This document shows positions 1-21,378 of a DNA stretch of 21,378 nt, in pieces. This DNA comes from Paulinella micropora (Eukaryota > Cercozoa > Imbricatea > Euglyphida): contig BJOX01000033.1 of NCBI GenBank assembly GCA_009731375.1, forward strand, positions 1,053,021 to 1,074,398, given 5' to 3'. The notes under the pieces were generated by a model. The model saw only the letters and a program-made list of their open reading frames with translations. It searched no databases and was not told the origin of the DNA. The translations under genes and the position numbers were made by a program. Within the stretch, counting starts at the first letter, position 1, and each line of letters opens with the position of its first letter.

Positions 1-80
1 CCGTGTCAGTCTCTCGCCTGATGATCGGGGCCACCGATGGAGCTCCTGAGGGCAAGACTGCACTAAGCCGAGGTTATTCC

Positions 81-81
<1 letters not shown>

Positions 82-163
<82 letters not shown>
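82..163. repeat. (AAT)n microsatellite
   Basis: An uninterrupted AAT array of about 82 bp. The preceding 81 bases are non-repetitive and hold no gene I can support. Confidence 0.98.
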
Positions 164-337
164 GTGTATCTCCTGCCAATTGCTGAGCCAAAAGGCCATG
201 TGCATCCAATCCTCCATTCCATAAGGAAAGTCTCCACACCAATCGGTGGAATAAAGGAAGTGACGGCAAAGAACATTACTCTAGGAGCTTTATACCAATC
301 AGCCCATGGAAAGGACCGATGGCCTATGTACTCCCTA

Positions 338-406
<69 letters not shown>

Positions 407-503
407 TAATAATAAATAATAATAATAATAATAAATAATAATAATAATAAATAATAATAATAATAAATAATAATAATAATAATAATAAATAATAATAATA
501 GTC

Positions 504-549
<46 letters not shown>

Positions 550-557
550 TAATATAA

Positions 558-592
<35 letters not shown>

Positions 593-733
593 AATAAATA
601 ATTAGATAAATATTATAATATTAATAATAAAATATTAAAATAAAAATAAATAAATATTAATATTAATAAAATATATAAAATAAAATAAAATGAAATAAAA
701 ATAAAAATAAATTTAAAAAAAAAAAAAAAAAAA
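338..733. repeat. (AAT)n / (AAAT)n array grading into AT-rich DNA and A19
   Basis: AAT units, then mixed AATAAT/AAATAAT, then (AAAT)n, A/T-rich sequence and a run of 19 A at 715-733. Bases 164-337 between the two AAT arrays are unique. They share a short block with 17829-17860 (GAGCC..AAGGCCATG.GC.TCCA), perhaps an old dispersed repeat. Confidence 0.95.
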
Positions 734-806
734 TGTCAACGATGATAAATTTCGCTGCTTGAAGATGTCGGCAACATGAACGATAACGTTTGTGTGATGT
801 GATGTG

Positions 807-807
<1 letters not shown>

Positions 808-857
<50 letters not shown>

Positions 858-885
858 TGTATGTGTGTGTGTGTGTGTGTGTGTG
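808..885. repeat. (GT)n microsatellite
   Basis: A near-pure GT array with one GGGT and one ATGT interruption. Confidence 0.97.
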
Positions 886-927
886 CTGTGCTGTGCAGCA
901 AGGACCGGGCCGATAGCCTCAGCTAGC

Positions 928-1041
928 CACGTGCACATCATCTGCACATCATCTGCACATCATCTGCACGTCAGTCACGTGCACACGTCACGCACGTGCA
1001 CGTCAGTCACCTACACACACGTCATGACGTGCACGTCAGTC
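928..1041. repeat. Short tandem repeats rich in CACGTG/GTGCAC
   Basis: Three units of ACATCATCTGC are followed by repeats of a CACGTGCACGTCAGTC-type unit. Several CACGTG and GTGCAC palindromes result. The following bases to about 1430 are unique and hold no gene I can support. Confidence 0.85.
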
Positions 1042-1433
1042 CGGCCCGGTCACAGCCTGCGACCTTGGCCCGGTGTGGTGAGCACGCGCCGAGAGTCTGC
1101 GCCGTCGAAGCCGCAGTAGAGGATTAAATACCATAGTACTGAGGAACATTCAGCTTAATTATTGACCATCAATATATATTAATACCGTACATTTTATTAT
1201 TGCAATTACAAAATGATAATGATTCATTACCAATGCAACTTGAAATCCAGGAAAAATACATAAATATTAATATTACAATACCTAATACACGTAGCAGACG
1301 TAGACACAAAAAAGTTCGGGGCTGGATGTACCTCGCCGCCACACGCTTGTACTAACTCACTGTTTCTAAGACATGCTGCTTGCAATGAAGAACACAACTC
1401 TTCATCTTGGGGCCGCGCGGTGTCCCCGGCCCG

Positions 1434-1471
1434 GGGGGAAGGGGGGGGGGGGGGGGGGGGCNNNNNNNNNN
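1434..1471. other. Poly-G tract and 10-N assembly gap
   Basis: GGGGGGAA and a run of about 20 G, then C and ten N (1462-1471). Gap size is nominal and sequence may be missing. Another run of 12 G lies at 2269-2280. Confidence 0.95.
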
Positions 1472-1531
1472 GAGCTCAGTTAATATTATATAATACTGCC
1501 TGTGCAGCTGCTTGCGAAGGACGGTGCTATT

Positions 1532-1760
1532 GCAATTGTATTAATAACGTTACGAGGTTGCCGGGGGAGGGGTTCCCATTCTGTAGACGCCACTTGGTCT
1601 TTATTGAGACAGAAGGAAACTGAACCCAACACGAGCTCAATCAATTTAAACTATCTATCCGCCTAAACTAAAATAAAGGAAATGCAAATGAGTAAATTAG
1701 TAAAAGCAATGATCAGTCCTATAGAAGAACTGACTGCCATCAGTACCAGAAATATTAATA
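1532..1760. repeat. Dispersed repeat A, copy 1
   Basis: Direct-orientation copy of 5101-5322. On the minus strand part of it is open and strongly hydrophobic (…IGLIIAFTNLLICIS…), extending past the repeat to about 1905. That frame is broken in copy 2, so I do not call it a gene. Confidence 0.82.
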
Positions 1761-1762
1761 TT

Positions 1763-2396
1763 GTAACTGTAATAAGACCCTTGGTCTTACCCTTACGATC
1801 CGCAGTCAAGGAAAAGCAGAATTTAATGATGAACACAACTGATTCAAAGCTAACCTCCACTTCCGAATAATATAAAGGGAAGTCAGAATTGAACCCAAAC
1901 AACAAGCCAGAGGGAAACCGTAGTAGGCTTCAAACCTTTAAAAACTGAGTGTCCCTTTGACAGTGTCAACTGACACAATTCGTTACGTCCGTAACCTGCA
2001 CAAATGCCAAAACATGCTTTTACCGGTTCGGTTCTAAAAGAATATATTTATATACATATTGATGCCTTTCCTTTTACTGAACCAATTCCAACAACTCCGC
2101 CAATAACACAATCTTCCTCGCTCAGCTTATTTGAATAAAGATCAAAGATGGTGGAAAATGTGGGAGACTAGCGGAGCCAAAAACAACCAATGCAAACACC
2201 AGCCAATTCCCGTTGTCCTGCCTAACGATAATATATTCCTATCTAAAAAGTGTAACGGTTCACTTCTAGGGGGGGGGGGGTTTAATGAGTATTCGTAAAC
2301 CAATAAGGACTGTTGTCAGGCCTCATTTGCGTCCACGTGTTGGCTCCGAACCGTGACAACTACCGTATCACAAGTAACTTGCAATCAATACGACGC
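1763..2396. other. Non-repetitive stretch without a supported gene
   Basis: AT-moderate unique sequence. Short open frames exist on both strands, but none has a recognisable motif or splice-flanked coding island. A 12-base G run at 2269-2280 is the only simple repeat. Confidence 0.6.
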
Positions 2397-3620
2397 TTAA
2401 CCCCTAACTGAGTGGGAACCGAATCCGAGGACCGGAACTTTCAAAAGGGGAAAGACATGTGGTCGAGCGCGACTGGCCGAACACGTGTGGGCAGCCTTCT
2501 GTATGTATGAAAGGGTAGTTTCAAGACAGTCGGGGGGGTAGATTCTCCAGAGATATTGATTTAGTTGGTTGGATTCAGGTTGGTCGAACGTTCGCATATT
2601 ATTCGGATACTCGTTAGTCTTTCGCAAGTGGTCATGATGGACGTTGGGTTTTTCTGGTTTTAGTAGGTACTTGTTGATCACGTTCATACTCCTGAGGCAA
2701 TAGTTGGTTTTGCGTATGGGTTGCCGGAATCTTGTTGATTTCGCGGTGGTGTCGTCGACTATGTACAGGTTGCAGTCTGTTGTCTTTTGCTGTTGCTACG
2801 GCCCGGGTTCCAAGTCATCAGGGCGTGTTTGGTGGTGATTCTGGTCCTCCGGTGAATCATAGTAGGGGGTTTTGGTTGGTACGACCAATCTAAGCACGTA
2901 AGATGGTTGGTTGGTGGTGGGTTGGCGGGGGGCACTAGGTGCCGAGTTGCTGGCTTGGGCTTGTGGCTGCACTGGATTGGGTGGGCGTGGTTGGAGTGAG
3001 GGTTTGTTGGCCTGGGGTCCCAGGTTGGGCGTTCGAGGGGGAGGTCGGCTTCGAACATGCGCGCATCAGCTTCCATAACAATCGAGTTACATGCTCGTCC
3101 ATTTGTTTGGATGAACGGGCGCTTTGCCAGTCTAGATTGTTGTTTCGTTTTTGTTGTCCTTGGTGGACTTTTTTTGTATATTTATATACATTTGTATGAT
3201 CGAGCCAGCACGAAGTTGTTATAGAAAGAAGTGTCTAATTGAAGATATATACAACCCCATCTGGAGGGTCTCAAAACACCCCATCCTCGTCCGCCTCTAC
3301 TTGTCACATGAAATCATCCTCAGTACTGGACTGCGAGGATGAGCGGTATCGCTCCTCTGGTTGGTCGAGGGGGGGAAGCGTCTCGCTCGCGATCGACTCG
3401 GAGTTGGATCTGGATTGCTTTCCGTTCGTCATCGGAGAGTTCGAACGGTTGTAGGGACAACTGTGGTTGTTCATATTCGGGATATAGCCGTAGCCTTGAA
3501 TGATGGCCCCGAGTTTATATTCGTCACTTTATTCGCCAACGAAGACAAGTACTTGTCTACGACCTCTTGCGACGACGACTCCAATACACTGAGCACAACC
3601 GCCTTATCCATGATTTTGCC
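2397..3620 (-). pseudogene. Degenerate coding-like region, possibly a retroelement remnant
   Basis: On the minus strand several blocks have strongly coding-like composition but are separated by stops and frame changes. One is a Ser-rich block ending SSSQSSTEDDFM before a stop at about 3319. Another is a Pro/Thr/Gln-rich block near 2950-3100. A third is an open frame at 2397-2687. The order, composition and decay suggest a dead gene or mobile-element ORF. No diagnostic motif (reverse transcriptase, integrase, zinc knuckle) was seen, so the class is unknown. Confidence 0.3.
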
Positions 3621-4020
3621 AATCTATGTTTCCATGACTTTTCCAAACATCGGCGATATTTCTCGCTGAAATCTGTTGTTTGCATTCTAGACATCCTGCT
3701 CGATTTTTGCCACTTGAAGTTTCAGGATAATATTTCCCAGTCTTCATGGGTGAATCAGATCTCATTCAACTAGTAGTATCGTAATCATCTTGTGACGCTG
3801 TTTAGCTTTCTTGATTGATTGCGGAGGCTGCTCTTGGTCCGATCTGAATCTTCTGACATTTCCGATTGGCTGGTTTACTGTGACAAGTTTTCAACTGTTC
3901 CGATATATGTCACGTACTTTGATCGACAGCAACTGCCAACGCAAAAAAAAAAAAAAAAAAAAAAAAATTACCTTGCGGTGCGGCCTTGAAATTCGATTTC
4001 CTTGACACTTTAAACACTAT
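3621..4020. other. Unique sequence with A25 tract, no supported gene
   Basis: No coding signal that I trust. A run of 25 A occupies 3943-3967. Confidence 0.6.
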
Positions 4021-4199
4021 ATGACGAAGTACATGTGTAAGTCGGAAACGACAAGTGCTTACCGTGACATGACGAAGCCTACGGTACATGACGAAGCCTA
4101 CGGTACATGTGTAAATCGGAAACGACAAATGCTTACACATGACGTCGGTACATCGGTGCAAGTAGGAAACGACAAGTGCTTACACATGTACTTCGTCAT
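4021..4199. repeat. Inverted-repeat unit with 21-bp perfect arms and internal direct repeats
   Basis: 4021-4041 (ATGACGAAGTACATGTGTAA + G) is the exact reverse complement of 4179-4199. Inside, a 19-bp motif GGAAACGACAAGTGCTTAC occurs at 4044, 4118 (one change) and 4165. The unit CATGACGAAGCCTACGGTA is repeated twice in tandem around 4068-4105. Confidence 0.92.
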
Positions 4200-4289
4200 G
4201 TAGTTTCAAAAGTCTAGGAAATTCCCTGACTGTCACAGAGTTTGCTCGCCTCACACTCTCGCCATCACCCGCTTTTTTCAAACTTTATT

Positions 4290-4290
<1 letters not shown>

Positions 4291-4341
<51 letters not shown>

Positions 4342-4351
4342 NNNNNNNNNN
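4291..4351. other. Poly-A tract (51) and 10-N assembly gap
   Basis: A run of 51 A followed by ten N (4342-4351). Confidence 0.95.
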
Positions 4352-4536
4352 CAATCCTTTTGCACTTGCTATTCACAATGCAGTAATTTTCTTATCCTGC
4401 TGCTCAATTTCTGAATAATTCTTGAGTGTCCGGCTGCTCAATTCCTGCATAATTGGATACGAAAAAGAAACTTGAATTTAGACGTAACGTCAAAAAAGCG
4501 TAACGTCAAAAAGCGATCACGAACTAACGAACTACT

Positions 4537-4809
4537 ATTGCTGTTGACATTCAAGACAACAAAAATTAGTTTTTCATTTTTGTGTCAGATTTTCATTTTT
4601 GTGACAGTTTTTCATTTTTGTGACAAAAATTCACATTTTCAAATTTAACGGTAACATTTCGCGAAAATTTACGATATTTTGCGGACGAATATAGCCGTTA
4701 ATTTGAAAAATTCAAATTTTCACCCAAAATCAAAATTCCAACCAAAACTGAAATTCCAACCAAAACAGAAAAATCAATTTTTTTTGTTGTCTTGAATGTC
4801 AACAGCAAT
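4537..4809. repeat. Palindromic element with 29-bp perfect inverted arms
   Basis: Arms 4537-4565 and 4781-4809 are exact reverse complements (core CTGTTGACATTCAAGACAAC). A second inner pair lies at 4636-4651 (TTTTCAAATTTAACGG) and 4695-4709. A small minisatellite, TTTTCATTTTTGTGACAG with three variant units, fills about 4568-4625. It resembles a short non-autonomous DNA element. No flanking target duplication was identified. Confidence 0.85.
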
Positions 4810-4869
4810 ATTAATACTAACGAACGAACGCACGAAAAAAAAAAATTCAACGCAAACGCGGAAAAAAAC

Positions 4870-5100
4870 ACTAAAAAAAAAAATAGTTCCTGAGGTATAT
4901 GCACTGCGGCATTACGTGCGGGCGGGGGCCGAAAATGTTCCACAGCATAGCAGCTTGATTTTTGCCGCCATCACGGTAGCCGAAGAACACCCCCACGGAG
5001 TTCCCTGCCCAGACTTTACCTCCCCCCAATTTCTGTTTGCCTGCGGCTTGAAGCATAGCTCCAGCTCTACGCAGACGAAGCACTACACAAGGCTCATAAC
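4870..5100. other. GC-richer unique stretch with an open minus-strand frame, unassigned
   Basis: A minus-strand frame is open from 5206 to 4871 but runs through dispersed repeat A at its 5' side. The non-repeat part (around GGGKVWAGNSVGVFFG) looks possibly coding, but no family is recognised and no splice edges were identified. Confidence 0.25.
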
Positions 5101-5322
5101 CAATTGTAACGTTACAAGGTTGCCGGGGGAGGGGTTCCCATTCTGTAGACGCCAGTTGGTCTTTATTGAGACAGAAGGAAACTGAACCCAACACGGGCTC
5201 AATCAATTTGAACTATCTACCCGCCTAAACTTGAAAAAAGGAAATACAAATAAGTAAATAGGTAAAAGCAATGATCAGTCCTATAAAGAAACTGACTGCC
5301 ACCAGTACCAGAAATATTAATA
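5101..5322. repeat. Dispersed repeat A, copy 2 (forms probable 3' UTR)
   Basis: About 220 bp closely similar to 1532-1760 in the same orientation. Shared blocks include GGTTGCCGGGGGAGGGGTTC, TTTATTGAGACAGAAGGAAA and AGCAATGATCAGTCCTATA. Small substitutions and indels separate the copies. It begins about 38 bases after the kelch stop codon as read on the minus strand. Confidence 0.85.
5162..5167 (-). terminator. Candidate poly(A) signal AATAAA for the kelch gene
   Basis: AATAAA on the minus strand about 195 bases after the stop codon. It lies inside a dispersed repeat that also occurs at 1532-1760 with the same hexamer. No strong GT-rich element is obvious just downstream, and no transcript evidence is available here. 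Confidence 0.4.
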
Positions 5323-5360
5323 ACTATGTAAAAACATGTAGAGGCCGATATGACTAAATA

Positions 5361-21378
<16,018 letters not shown>

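Noticed and set aside
1663-1905. Hydrophobic 80-codon minus-strand frame
   Set aside because: About half lies in dispersed repeat A and the frame is broken in the other copy; no start context or splice edges support a gene.

Overview
This window looks like animal nuclear DNA in which roughly half the bases are simple sequence: (ACAT)n, (GATA)n, (GA)n, (CA)n, (AAT)n, (AAC)n and (AAGT)n. There is no bacterial-style gene packing, no operon and no RNA gene that I can recognise. Four N gaps sit at or beside repeats: three of 10 N and one of 91 N. Abundant tetranucleotide arrays, small dispersed elements with microsatellite flanks and a short-exon kelch gene would suit a mollusc or similar invertebrate. 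That assignment is inference, not something the sequence proves.

The main content is one gene on the minus strand, from about 21096 down to 5361. I rebuilt it by looking for islands of non-repetitive sequence with AG and GT edges and then testing reading phase. Seventeen exons join without a phase conflict into 2052 nt (683 codons plus a TAG stop). The 5' end lies beyond the window. Exons 1-13 (21096 to 10068) encode kelch beta-propeller blades with five GG-type strands and recurring 'ERYD...W' and 'PM..R' signatures. Exon 14 is Ser/Pro/Thr-rich and contains an FPPPP core. Exon 16 holds a degenerate kelch-like strand (FVVVSG). Exon 17 is a long Ser/Asn/Pro-rich, probably disordered C-terminal tail ending SMDDLLI.

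Nearly every intron is built from microsatellites, and these often start at, or end in, the splice site itself. Around exons 9-11 the arrays carry partial copies of the exons or of the intron next to them: two extra copies of the exon 10 3' half with its splice edge, one of the exon 9 5' half, and a five-copy cassette downstream of exon 11.

Layout by region: 1-900, (AAT)n, poly-A and (GT)n. 900-5100, mostly gene-free: short tandem repeats, a degenerate coding-like stretch on the minus strand (2397-3620), a hairpin (4021-4199) and a palindromic element (4537-4809). 5101-5360, a dispersed repeat that supplies the probable 3' UTR and an AATAAA. 5361-21096, the kelch gene. 21098-21378, the intron upstream of exon 1. 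Several short dispersed elements occur in two or three copies. One of about 255 bp has three copies that read as identical where they overlap.
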